Origin: Planctomycetota bacterium
GTDB taxonomy: Bacteria; Planctomycetota; UBA8742; UBA2392
Reading direction: 5' to 3'
Length of the DNA: 64,000 bases
Assembly: GCA_020638675.1 (NCBI GenBank)
Contig: JACKID010000002.1
Location: forward strand, 248,001 to 312,000
The translations under genes and the position numbers were made by a program. Position 1 is the stretch's first letter; each line of letters opens with the position of its first letter. Under the pieces are notes generated by a model that searched no databases, was not told where the DNA came from, and saw only the letters and a program-made list of their open reading frames with translations. Of the stretch, positions 52,744 through 61,804 are shown piece after piece.

Positions 52744-55700
52744 CTACGATTGGGCCTCGCGCAGTTTTCGAACGAACTGGTCGATGGGTACTCCGTACTC
52801 TTGCCATACTTCATTGTTAACGGAAAAGCGTGGAGACTCATCCTCGTACTGTAGCTCGACTCCAGTGCTTGTTGCGGGTCGAGTCGTCACCAGCTCGTTA
52901 ATGTCATCGAGCTTCCTTACCGACTCCGCTAGCCTGGGCGCCATGTCAAAGACGAATCGCGCGGACGCTGCGACTTCTTCTTTGGTAGGACTGGTGCTGG
53001 AAATGGGCACGACGCAGAGTACGAACCTATCTACGTCAGAGATCGCAGTTCGAGCCTGAGTCTCGGTCATTCTGACGGCAGTGCTCCGTGCTGACTTGAT
53101 CTCGATTAGCGTGGCAACCTCAGGTGCAGCAATCTTCAGGTAGACTTCTTGCCCACGATCTATCAGGTCGTACTCCACCATACAGTCCGAACCACGCCCC
53201 GTGCGCTCTACGCGAAGACCTTGGTCTGCCAAGACTTCCATCAACAGCTGCTCAACTAGCCCACCGACCTGATTGTTTACGACCGCAGCTCGCTTCTTGG
53301 TTCGTCGGTCTCTGAGCAACTCAAGAACTTCCGGCGAAGTTTGGATGTCTTCTGCTATCCACTCCAAGTCCTCGACGTTGCTGTTCAATAGAAACTTGGC
53401 AAGCGCATTCACCGCCCGGTCCCTCTGGTCTTCGTCGGGTGCAATCGAGCGCAGCACCATGTTGCTCAGGTCTATCTTGAGCGCCCTGCAGAGCTTCATA
53501 GCAAGACTACCGTCCAGGACGTCCTTCCCCGTGTTTCCAGCCAATTGAAGAAGTCGCGAAAGCGAGTCGGCACTAGGCCGATCAGATCGCTTGTCACCCA
53601 CCGGCACCCAGCTAACCCTCGAAAGGGTGTTCAGCCATTTGGCGGGATAGTAGGTGTGCTTGCTTCCACAAGCTTCGCAATCCGCTTCCATTGGCTCAAG
53701 AGCTTCAGGTTGAATAGGCAACACGTTCTGAACTAGCGTGCGAATCAACTGGACTGCCCTGGCGGGACTCTGTCGGACGGAACGAATCACATTCGACGTA
53801 CCACCATGAAAATGCAGGATGTCGATTAGCCTCACTGGGTCTCGGCTAGAGTGGCTAAGGGTCTTTCCATCTTTGCCCTCAGGCAAAGGCTCGTCAGGTA
53901 GAAACACGTCCACCTGCTCCTGAATCGACTGAACTGGAGTCGCCAAAACGCAACCCTCTTCGGCCAACGCCCGCCACCCAACTTCATTAATGGTCTCGCA
54001 GTACGCTTCATGCAAGATGAATTGGGGCGGGATGAATTCTCCGAGAGCCCGTAATTCAGGTGGCCATTGCGATACAGGGACGAGAGGGATCGGCGTAGAG
54101 GGGGCTGATCGAACGACCAACGCATCAGGGAGGGAACCTGTGTCCATGATTGTCGGTACACCAAGGCATTCCGACTGGTACCCGTTCATTGCCAGCCAAC
54201 TGAAGAGTCGGACGTAGAGTCGTTTCACCGCATCGGGCAATTCGTCCTCGTTTACCGTCTTTTGTGTGGCTCTCACCGCTTTAGAAATGACATCTGCGCT
54301 CGTCATCTCTTTCAGCAGTTTGCCGACGCCTGGGGCCGTAACCTCAGAGGCAAGTAGCTGAGAACTGACTTCGCACCCTAGCTCATCCGCAATGGCACAC
54401 AGATCCGCATCAATCTCCGTCCCAAGCGAAAGTTCGCTTCGCTTCCGAAGGCTCCCACCTCTGCTTGGCAGAACACTGTACGTATCGAAGAGCTTGTCTT
54501 CATCTCGGCTGAGAATAAGTCGGTAGAGAGAGTCTAGCCAATCGAATGGCGACTGGCCTTCGCCGATGCTTCCGGCAAGACTGTCCAAGTCCCTTGCGTT
54601 GGAGACAGATTCGCAAATATCGGTGAGTGTGAAGTGGACGCCGGTCACGTCATTTGCTACTCCAAGCTCACTCCACAGCGCAAGGGCTTCTGCCCACTCG
54701 TTTGACTCATGGTCGACAGGGAGTTTGGACGACAACGGTTTCCAGTGATTCACCAACCGATACAAGGCCCTGTGCTCTTCTCCTCGACCAGCTAGGATGC
54801 ATGCATTTCGCGGAATAACGTGCGTATCCCCCTGCGTGAGCAGCATTGGCAACTCTAGGACGTCGGAGAGCACTTCCACCAGAGCCTCCTTGAGCCAGGA
54901 TTGGTCTAGCCACTCCTTCTCTGGCGTTCGCGGGAACAACAGGAGCGAAAGTCTGCCCTCCCACCCCAGTCTCACGGCCTCACGGCAGAACTCGACCATT
55001 CCGCTCAACGCCGCAGCAAGGATCTCCTTGTTCTTTCCGGTGCTCGGTCCGTCCTTGGCCAGATAAATTCCGTCCCGATCCTCAAGTGGGTGGAACTCCT
55101 CACTGGAAACAACCATCGGGATTGGAAACTGCTCGCTATCAAGCAGCGGAAACGCCACAAACAGCTTTGGACAATCGGATGTCATGGCGACCCGCACATG
55201 ATCTTCCTCGACAATAAGAGGCACCAACAACGAGAAGCTCTCGGCATCCAGTGTTGCATAGTGGTGCACAACACCCTGCTGATTGTCCTGTCGTTCCTGA
55301 ACCCTGACATGATGCAATAGCTCACTGCCCTCGAATGGAGACCGCTCAATACAGGAGTAGTCGGACCTCTGCCCAACGTCATTGACGCAAACGATTGATC
55401 GGATTCGTCGATTCAGGGCTACGACAAGCGGAGCGGTAGAGAGCAAGTCCGCAATACCAGCCCTAGCCGTCGGCAAGCTAAACTCATCGAGCGGGTACTC
55501 GAAACTCGTAGGCCCACCGTTCTTATGCCGCTGTCTACAGAAGTCTTTGAAGGCATCCCACGTTGCATTCATGGCCTCGGCCAAAGTGGTCTGATCGCGT
55601 CCTGACCTGTCCAACTTGACCTCAAAGGATTCGCCTGACGCGAGCTGCCCGCGAACGAACACGATGGACGAAAGTAAGTGGGTGGTTATGAACCCCGATC

Positions 55701-56007
55701 CGTAACGGCCTACTGCGTTTTCGTCTCCGTGTTTGCTTGAACCGTGGAAGATCAGGTGGGCGATCTCGTCGGCTCCGAAGGGCCGACCACTGTGCTGGAA
55801 CACCACCTCCTGCTTGTTCAGTGTTATGCTAGCGTTCACGCCCTCGTCGCCTGCGGCATCGCGCGCGTTCTGCATTAACTCCCACACCCACCGTCGCTTG
55901 AAGCGATCGCCAGCATTCTCCATCTTGTCAAGGTATGCGAGCACCCCCTGCGCATTGGTTTCCATCAATGCTGAATTCTTAGCCGCATCCAGATCTTCCA
56001 ACGACAT
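52744..56007 (-). CDS. GHKL (sacsin/Hsp90-like) ATPase fused to a C-terminal PD-(D/E)xK-like domain
   Basis: 1087-residue protein. The N-terminus is a GHKL ATP-binding domain: N-box VWELMQNARDAAG (Glu43, Asn47, Asp50), an atypical G1 region (HSGRPFGADE, where DxGxG is expected) and the lid GRYGSGFIT (residues 100-108). This matches sacsin-type modules rather than histidine kinases, since no dimerisation or receiver domain is present. The middle is uncharacterised, with a CEACGSKH zinc-knuckle-like pair near residue 785. Near the C-terminus EYDLIDRG (Asp947) and LIEIKSARS (Glu969, Lys971) form a PD-(D/E)xK/DUF3883-like nuclease motif. ATG 56007. Sacsin-type ATPases with such domains occur in defence islands; the pairing here is inferred to be an effector with ATP control. 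Confidence 0.75.
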   Translation of the reverse strand: MSLEDLDAAKNSALMETNAQGVLAYLDKMENAGDRFKRRWVWELMQNARDAAGDEGVNASITLNKQEVVFQHSGRPFGADEIAHLIFHGSSKHGDENAVGRYGSGFITTHLLSSIVFVRGQLASGESFEVKLDRSGRDQTTLAEAMNATWDAFKDFCRQRHKNGGPTSFEYPLDEFSLPTARAGIADLLSTAPLVVALNRRIRSIVCVNDVGQRSDYSCIERSPFEGSELLHHVRVQERQDNQQGVVHHYATLDAESFSLLVPLIVEEDHVRVAMTSDCPKLFVAFPLLDSEQFPIPMVVSSEEFHPLEDRDGIYLAKDGPSTGKNKEILAAALSGMVEFCREAVRLGWEGRLSLLLFPRTPEKEWLDQSWLKEALVEVLSDVLELPMLLTQGDTHVIPRNACILAGRGEEHRALYRLVNHWKPLSSKLPVDHESNEWAEALALWSELGVANDVTGVHFTLTDICESVSNARDLDSLAGSIGEGQSPFDWLDSLYRLILSRDEDKLFDTYSVLPSRGGSLRKRSELSLGTEIDADLCAIADELGCEVSSQLLASEVTAPGVGKLLKEMTSADVISKAVRATQKTVNEDELPDAVKRLYVRLFSWLAMNGYQSECLGVPTIMDTGSLPDALVVRSAPSTPIPLVPVSQWPPELRALGEFIPPQFILHEAYCETINEVGWRALAEEGCVLATPVQSIQEQVDVFLPDEPLPEGKDGKTLSHSSRDPVRLIDILHFHGGTSNVIRSVRQSPARAVQLIRTLVQNVLPIQPEALEPMEADCEACGSKHTYYPAKWLNTLSRVSWVPVGDKRSDRPSADSLSRLLQLAGNTGKDVLDGSLAMKLCRALKIDLSNMVLRSIAPDEDQRDRAVNALAKFLLNSNVEDLEWIAEDIQTSPEVLELLRDRRTKKRAAVVNNQVGGLVEQLLMEVLADQGLRVERTGRGSDCMVEYDLIDRGQEVYLKIAAPEVATLIEIKSARSTAVRMTETQARTAISDVDRFVLCVVPISSTSPTKEEVAASARFVFDMAPRLAESVRKLDDINELVTTRPATSTGVELQYEDESPRFSVNNEVWQEYGVPIDQFVRKLREAQS

Positions 56008-56221
56008 TCAGTTCCCCAAGGTTGAGACGTCCACTAGTAGCGGCACTTGTCAGTAGGATCTCGTAAGCCCCTACTCCTTCGTCGTCGTTGACTACTGTAC
56101 CGCCTGTCCCGGCAGTGCCTTTGATACGTTCTTCGGGGTCGAGTGCACACTTCCGATCAGATAGAGGTTTGCCTCCGCTTCTACCGTGAGCCACGCCTCG
56201 AGATACGTTTCCGTCCGCCAT
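55979..56221 (-). CDS. Possible small ORF (80 aa) in the 445-aa / 1087-aa gap
   Basis: The 332-nt gap at 56008-56339 contains one possible small gene on the same strand, starting MADGNVSRGVAHGRSGGKPL and overlapping the start of the 1087-aa gene by 29 nt. It is Gly-rich with no recognised domain or strong ribosome site. The remaining gap (56222-56339) holds nothing I can name. It may equally be a leader region or promoter of the 1087-aa gene. Confidence 0.3.
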   Translation of the reverse strand: MADGNVSRGVAHGRSGGKPLSDRKCALDPEERIKGTAGTGGTVVNDDEGVGAYEILLTSAATSGRLNLGELNVVGRSGCG

Positions 56222-56339
56222 CCAGGACGCCATCAACGCCACCTGCTTTGGTTGTTTCCAGTGACTATGTAGGGTTCTCTCTGTCAGCCTGTCACTTCAG
56301 CATCCCAGTACCTCACGCGGCTGGATCGGGTAGAGTCCG

Positions 56340-57677
56340 TTACCCAGCCAGCCGTCTGTTCGCCGAATGGAGCTCAACCAAACTATCCAGCAAGTCCCCT
56401 ACCAAATCCCGAACGGCTCTCAGCACGGCTACGTTCAGGCTCCAGAAGTTGTCTGCGACGGTGCGGTCATGACCTCGCGAGAACTGGGTGAATACGTCCA
56501 GGAGTTCTTGGTCTACTACTCTGAGGCGTCCCTTGTCTTTGCCGTAGGGGGCAAACAACCGGACGTACTCCGCTTGCACACTGGACTGTCTCAGGTCCAC
56601 TTCGCAAGTTGAATCAAAGGGCCAGATGTGATGGAACGCGTGACTCCTAGCGTTGCTGATCACGCCGTGATACGCCTCCAAACTTGCCTTCTCTCCCAAG
56701 TTGTTCCAAGGCAACGCATTGATGGTCGATTCCAGCGCGATTTGCTTGTCCAACGTACACCACAGGAGGACGGACTTAAGGTCACACGCACTCATGATGA
56801 GGTACACCAGTGGCAACGCGTCACTGCTGAAGTTGTAGGCGATGCGCAGCACCTCATTGAAGTTCTGCCTGTTGTCCGGAGCGCGACGGTAATTCTCAAC
56901 CGCGGCCTCGTATTCAGCGACCTGGCGGGCAACGGCAGTCTTCACTCTTCCCAAGATCGTATTGTCCACGTCTATCGCGTCGGCTCCAGGCATTGCGACT
57001 GAAGTCGTAGCCTCGTCTTGTAGGTCCGCAAGTGCCTTTGCGATCCTTCTTTCGTCTTCTCCGCTGACTGTCTCGTCCCGTTGTGCAGCTTGCTCACGGA
57101 CCGCTCCGAGCAACTCGTCCAAGCTTGGCAGGTTCACCATCGAAAACTTGCCTTCATCGGAGAGAACAAATGCTTGTTGGATTCCAGGGTCGATCTCAAG
57201 CACCTTGACCACCCCGCCCCCCTGGACCTGAATGGTGCAAGCCCGTAGACCCTCCAATTGGCCGAGCAATATGAAGATCACCTGCCCTATGTCCGCGATC
57301 TCGCCTTGAATTGCTTCGGGAAGGGGAGTTGTGGTTACATTGGCATCTCGCTCTAGGATCGCAAACGAGCCCCGAACGTTGCGCTCCTCAGAGAGGACAG
57401 AGGTAGTGAGCGCGGCAATCTGACCATCCTCGTTGTGCACGTCTACAACTATCCGCTTCTGAGAGAGTCGGGTCTTCAGCACCTTCTTGTTTCGGTGGAT
57501 AAATGAACTGTTCAGCAGCAGCTTGATGTCTCGATGAGCTGACCCCTCTCGAATGCTCTCGTTGGCCTGAGCAAGCTGACCGAGTGCACGATCAACCGCG
57601 CTTTGCACGCGTCGTTCAATAGCGGTCAACGCAACGCGGCCTTGCGTACCTGCGACAGCAGCCCGTCGTCTTGCCAT
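56340..57677 (-). CDS. Uncharacterised 445-residue protein
   Basis: A soluble mixed alpha/beta protein beginning MARRRAAVAGTQGRVALTAI. The N-terminal half contains strand-rich RIVVDVHNEDGQIAALTTSV; the C-terminal half is helical (VFTQFSRGHDRTVADNFWSL). No catalytic motif, transmembrane segment or DNA-binding signature is recognised. The start is ATG 57677, with GAGGG six nt upstream; the GTG at 57701 would bury that site. It is transcribed first of the three-gene set, right after repeat copy B. Its role is unknown. Confidence 0.7.
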   Translation of the reverse strand: MARRRAAVAGTQGRVALTAIERRVQSAVDRALGQLAQANESIREGSAHRDIKLLLNSSFIHRNKKVLKTRLSQKRIVVDVHNEDGQIAALTTSVLSEERNVRGSFAILERDANVTTTPLPEAIQGEIADIGQVIFILLGQLEGLRACTIQVQGGGVVKVLEIDPGIQQAFVLSDEGKFSMVNLPSLDELLGAVREQAAQRDETVSGEDERRIAKALADLQDEATTSVAMPGADAIDVDNTILGRVKTAVARQVAEYEAAVENYRRAPDNRQNFNEVLRIAYNFSSDALPLVYLIMSACDLKSVLLWCTLDKQIALESTINALPWNNLGEKASLEAYHGVISNARSHAFHHIWPFDSTCEVDLRQSSVQAEYVRLFAPYGKDKGRLRVVDQELLDVFTQFSRGHDRTVADNFWSLNVAVLRAVRDLVGDLLDSLVELHSANRRLAG

Positions 57678-57749
57678 CTTGCCCTCGCAATCAAGTAACA
57701 CACTCCACGATGACCATAGGAGCTTCGGCCGTGATGCTTTGAACCTGCG

Positions 57750-57808
57750 AACGACCCCTTACACCACCCGACAACTGAATCGCTATGGGGCGAGAAGTCT
57801 CGACCCCG
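57750..57808 (-). repeat. Imperfect direct repeat, copy B
   Basis: Same-orientation partner of the copy at 48643-48701, located between the hsdR stop codon (57813) and the 445-aa gene. It could be a shared promoter/operator for the genes downstream or a boundary of an inserted cassette of about 9 kb. Confidence 0.75.
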
Positions 57809-57812
57809 GAAT

Positions 57813-60800
57813 TCACGGAGTTTCCTGAGCCTCATCCCCATCTTCGGACAACCGCTTGTAGATGCGCTTCGTGAAGTAGTCTTTGACGGTTTCGCGGAAC
57901 TTCTCTTCGTTCAGAATTCGCGCTGCTGTGTCCTCGTTCTGGTCCATTCTGTCCACCACCAGCTGCGTCAGTATCTCGTCCAACGCCAAACCGAAGTTCT
58001 CTTCCGAGTTCACCTTCGCAGCCTGGCGGACAGCATCATCCGCTACTGCGTCCTCTTCAATCTGATCGAAGAACAGCTGGTCGGCATTCGTGAACTCGGT
58101 TCCAAATCGCTCGTTCAGAACCTGGATGAGTTCGGACAGGGCAACTTCCTCAGTGTGTGCAACACCAGTTCCAACGTCGCTAGGACCCTTGAGGCCTTCA
58201 CCTGCACCTGGCTGCAGAGCGATCGAACCCTCATTGATGAGCTGTAGTCGATAGTACTCCAACGCCACGTCATCACCAAAGTTGTATGCAGGTCCGGTGT
58301 CGGCTCTTGGCAACTTCTTGATCAGGAACCGGATGAACGAGTACAGCTTCTCAAGGTCGGAATCCTGAAACGGGATCACTTGCGATAGGAAGGAGTAGAG
58401 GCTCTTGTATCCCGCCAGCACCTGTCGGAACTCCTCCTGCTCCTCACCCTCACGCTCGCTGAATCGCACTACTACGGGATCGATCACAGCGTTCATTTTT
58501 CCGTGATCCAGCGAGGTCTGCTTCGGCTTCGGCTTGTAGAACACTTCACAGAAGTCGTTCACTTCCTGCTCGAAGTAGATCTGATAGCCGGCCAATCGTG
58601 AACGCAGTTCGTAAAGCTGCTGTACCGTCGCTTCTCCTTCCACGGTCGTTCGCTCGTAGTACGGCTGAAATGACTTCTCGATCTCCTCTGTTTCGTTCAC
58701 GAAATCGAGTACGAACGTGTCCTCCTTGCCTGGGGCCGTTCGGTTCAGTCTGGAGAGCGTCTGTACCGCCTGAATCCCCGACAACCTCTTGTCAACGTAC
58801 ATCGTGTGCAACAACGGCTGGTCAAAGCCCGTCTGGTACTTTTCCGCCACGATCAGCACATGGAACTCCGGCGTGTCGAATCTGTCTGGAAGTTCCTTCA
58901 TGCCAACCTTCTTCCCGTTGGCATCGATGTTCATGCCGGGCTCGGTGTACTCGACACCGGCTACATCCGGGTCGGCCACCGTCCCTGAAAAGGCAACAAG
59001 CGTCCTGATGTCCGTGTAGCCCTTTTCCTTGATGTACGCATCAAATGCCTGCTTGTAGCGAACAGCATGCAGACGACTTGAGGTCACCAACATCGCTTTC
59101 GCTCGACCACCGATCTTGTGTCGCGTAACCGCCCTGAAATGCTCAATCATCACCTCGGTCTTCTGAGCAATATTGTGCGGGTGCAAGCTCATGAATCGCG
59201 CGAGAGCACGTGCAGCCTTCTTCTTGTCCACTTCCGGGTCGTCCTCGATGGACTTCACCAGTCGGTAGAAGGCTTTGTAGGTCGTGTAGTTAGCCAGCAC
59301 GTCCAAGATGAAGCCTTCATCGATGGCTTGCCTCATCGTGTAGTTATGGAACGCCGTTGGCTGGCCGTCCGCACCCGTATGACCGAACACCTGAAGCGTC
59401 TTGAACTTGGGGGTAGCGGTAAACGCAAAGAAGCTCACGTTCGGCTGCCTGCCACGCTCGTGCATCACCTTCAGAATCTCTTCCTCGGTGTCGGTCAGGT
59501 TCTCTTCTTCTTTGGCTTTTGCTGCGGCTTCCTCAATCTGGGCCTTGGAAAGCACGCTTTTCATTTCCTTGGCTGATTCGCCGCTTTGGCTGCTGTGGGC
59601 CTCGTCAATCACAACAGCGTACTTGCGCTTAACCGCTGCACCCATCTTCTCCGCGGCAAACGGAAACTTCTGAAGAGTCGTGATGATGATCGGCGTTCCG
59701 CCCTCCAAGGCGGTCGCTAGCTGGGTCGAGTCCTCGTCAATCTTGACCACGACACCCGGCTTGTGCTCAAACTGGAACACCGTGTCTTGAAGCTGTTTGT
59801 CCAGGACGATTCGGTCGGTCACAACGATCACCGAGTCGAACACCTTGGCATCCTTCTCATCGTGAAGCGTAGATAGCTGATGGGATAGCCAAGCAATACT
59901 GTTGCTCTTGCCACTACCGGCGGAGTGCTGCACGAGATAGTTGTTGCCTGTGCCATTTTCGCGTGCGTCCGCGATCAGCTTCCGTACGCAGTCAAGCTGG
60001 TGGTAGCGGGGAAAGATCATGGTCTCTTTCTTGACCTTCTTCCCGTTCGACAACTTCTTCTCTGTCACCTCAAGATGAATGTAGCGCGCCAGGATGTTCA
60101 GCAGGCTGTCGCGCGTAAGGACCTGTTCCCAAAGGTAGGAGGTTTTCCAACCGTCCGGATTAGGTGGATTCCCCGCCCCGCCGTTGTTGCCTCTGTTGAA
60201 CGGCAAGAAGTACGTCTTTGGACCGTTCAAGCGAGTCGTCATGAACACTTCGTCTGTGTCGACGGCAAAGTGGACAAGCGAACGCTTCTTGAACTGGAAC
60301 ATCAAGTCTTTGGGGTCACGATCTGACTTGTACTGGTTGATCGCGTTGCCGACCTTCTGGCCCGTAAACGCGTTTTTCAGCTCAGCAGTAACCAGTGGAA
60401 TGCCGTTCAGGGCCAAGGTCACGTCGAGTTCATTGTTGTGGGCTTCGTTGTACCTTAGCTGCCGTGTAATCGTGAGGATGTTGGCCTTGTACTTCGTCAA
60501 TACATCCGGGTTCATTCCGCTCGCTGGAGCGAACTGGGCCAACTTGAACGTCTTCCCGAAGCACTTGAATCCGTGACGCAACACATGAAGGGAGCCCTCG
60601 TGATCGCTGTCCAGTGCTCTGCAAAGGTCAGCCAGCAGCGTTTCCGCCGCCTTGTCACCTTGCAGGTTGACGAGGTAGTCCCACTCCTTCGGTTGCGTCT
60701 TCTGTACAAACGCCAACACGTCTTCCGGGAAAATCGCCCGAGCCTTGTCGAACTTGTCCTTGTCGCCGGCTGTGTAGCCGCCCTTCGAAAGCAGCGTGTG

Positions 60801-60845
60801 CTCTATGGCGTTCTCGAAGTGCTCCTCTTTGGTTTGCCCGGCCAC
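57813..60845 (-). CDS. hsdR: Type I restriction enzyme, R (motor/nuclease) subunit
   Basis: 1010-residue restriction subunit that translocates and cuts unmodified DNA with HsdM/HsdS. The N-terminal nuclease shows the PD-(D/E)xK residues Asp141 (ELDVTLALNG) and Glu155/Lys157 (VTAELKNAFTGQ). The SF2 motor has Walker A HSAGSGKSNSIAW (about residues 307-319), DEAH in VVIDEAHSSQSGES (414-417) and the TGFDQP and SRLNRT helicase motifs. GTG start in the TAGTG overlap with the upstream gene. All motifs look intact, so the enzyme should be active. Confidence 0.95.
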   Translation of the reverse strand: MAGQTKEEHFENAIEHTLLSKGGYTAGDKDKFDKARAIFPEDVLAFVQKTQPKEWDYLVNLQGDKAAETLLADLCRALDSDHEGSLHVLRHGFKCFGKTFKLAQFAPASGMNPDVLTKYKANILTITRQLRYNEAHNNELDVTLALNGIPLVTAELKNAFTGQKVGNAINQYKSDRDPKDLMFQFKKRSLVHFAVDTDEVFMTTRLNGPKTYFLPFNRGNNGGAGNPPNPDGWKTSYLWEQVLTRDSLLNILARYIHLEVTEKKLSNGKKVKKETMIFPRYHQLDCVRKLIADARENGTGNNYLVQHSAGSGKSNSIAWLSHQLSTLHDEKDAKVFDSVIVVTDRIVLDKQLQDTVFQFEHKPGVVVKIDEDSTQLATALEGGTPIIITTLQKFPFAAEKMGAAVKRKYAVVIDEAHSSQSGESAKEMKSVLSKAQIEEAAAKAKEEENLTDTEEEILKVMHERGRQPNVSFFAFTATPKFKTLQVFGHTGADGQPTAFHNYTMRQAIDEGFILDVLANYTTYKAFYRLVKSIEDDPEVDKKKAARALARFMSLHPHNIAQKTEVMIEHFRAVTRHKIGGRAKAMLVTSSRLHAVRYKQAFDAYIKEKGYTDIRTLVAFSGTVADPDVAGVEYTEPGMNIDANGKKVGMKELPDRFDTPEFHVLIVAEKYQTGFDQPLLHTMYVDKRLSGIQAVQTLSRLNRTAPGKEDTFVLDFVNETEEIEKSFQPYYERTTVEGEATVQQLYELRSRLAGYQIYFEQEVNDFCEVFYKPKPKQTSLDHGKMNAVIDPVVVRFSEREGEEQEEFRQVLAGYKSLYSFLSQVIPFQDSDLEKLYSFIRFLIKKLPRADTGPAYNFGDDVALEYYRLQLINEGSIALQPGAGEGLKGPSDVGTGVAHTEEVALSELIQVLNERFGTEFTNADQLFFDQIEEDAVADDAVRQAAKVNSEENFGLALDEILTQLVVDRMDQNEDTAARILNEEKFRETVKDYFTKRIYKRLSEDGDEAQETP

Positions 60846-61801
60846 TATTCGCCCTCCCAGCGTGATGAACTGCCAATGAGCGCTGTACCATCCCCAGCTA
60901 TGCTCTCTTTGAGGTCACGCTCCACCCGGTAGTCGTTCAGGATTTCGAAGGCGTTTTGAGGTGATTGATAGAGCGCCTCCATTAGTCCAAACTCCAAGTT
61001 CGGGTGTATATAGTCTGCAAAACGCCCGAGAATGCGACGTAACTTGATGACGCGGAAGTCAACGCCTCGCGGCGTTCGAATGACTCTTGGTTTGAACTCG
61101 TTCAAGGCACGAATGATGCCTTCGTAGTACACCTCAAAGAAGCGCTCGCGATCGACCTCCCATGCTTCGTCTTCCTTGTCGTCAGCCGCCGGATCGTCCA
61201 ACAAGACCGAAATAGGCTTCGCATGAAGCGACGTAATACAAGCTGATGTTGTCTCTGGCACTTGCCCTTCCACGCTAGTGACTTTGGACGCCTGCGTCTT
61301 GGCGTGTGCCACAACCGAGATTGCGTACGGGTCGCTTCTCCCCTTCGCCTCAATGACGTGCCATTTGCTCGCGTCGTCGTGTCCTACAAGGTCTCCCCTT
61401 TGGTTGGAGCCCGCCGTTGTAGTCAGAGCGCCCTGCGCCTTCATCTTGTCGACTTGGGCAAGCCAACGGATGCTAAGCACCCTGCTTGCGGCGACTTTGG
61501 CAAAAGCCATGCCAAGTAGCTGGGAGGACATTCCAATCTCAGACGAGTCTGGATCCTTGTATGAGTTGTGAAGTTGAAGGCCATCTGTGCTGTTCTGCAA
61601 CATGAACAAGGTCCCCATTGCGTCAAACGCCCGCTTTCCCAGCCTCCGCCACCCCCACTCCCTCCACTCCCTACCACTCTGCGCTCCTACGACAAGCGAT
61701 GCCAGGAGAACGCTGCGTTTCGTGCATCCAAGACGCCCTGAACCGTTCAGGGGGGTCCACGCACCTGCATAGCCTTGGCATGTCACTACGATTCTTGACA
61801 T
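60845..61801 (-). CDS. Uncharacterised protein with E-x-K nuclease-like motif between hsdS and hsdR
   Basis: 318-residue protein. It contains RGDLVG (Asp137) and WHVIEAKGRSDP (Glu151, Lys153), an arrangement (D-x13-E-x-K) compatible with a PD-(D/E)xK fold. The C-terminal half is helical and acidic (WEVDRERFFEVYYEGIIRAL). No known family is recognised. ATG 61801 lies 3 nt after the hsdS stop, with GGGAG inside hsdS, and its stop overlaps the hsdR start. It is thus translationally embedded in the restriction operon. A nuclease or substrate-processing subunit is inferred; loss of catalysis cannot be ruled out. Confidence 0.7.
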   Translation of the reverse strand: MSRIVVTCQGYAGAWTPLNGSGRLGCTKRSVLLASLVVGAQSGREWREWGWRRLGKRAFDAMGTLFMLQNSTDGLQLHNSYKDPDSSEIGMSSQLLGMAFAKVAASRVLSIRWLAQVDKMKAQGALTTTAGSNQRGDLVGHDDASKWHVIEAKGRSDPYAISVVAHAKTQASKVTSVEGQVPETTSACITSLHAKPISVLLDDPAADDKEDEAWEVDRERFFEVYYEGIIRALNEFKPRVIRTPRGVDFRVIKLRRILGRFADYIHPNLEFGLMEALYQSPQNAFEILNDYRVERDLKESIAGDGTALIGSSSRWEGE

Positions 61802-61804
61802 CGC

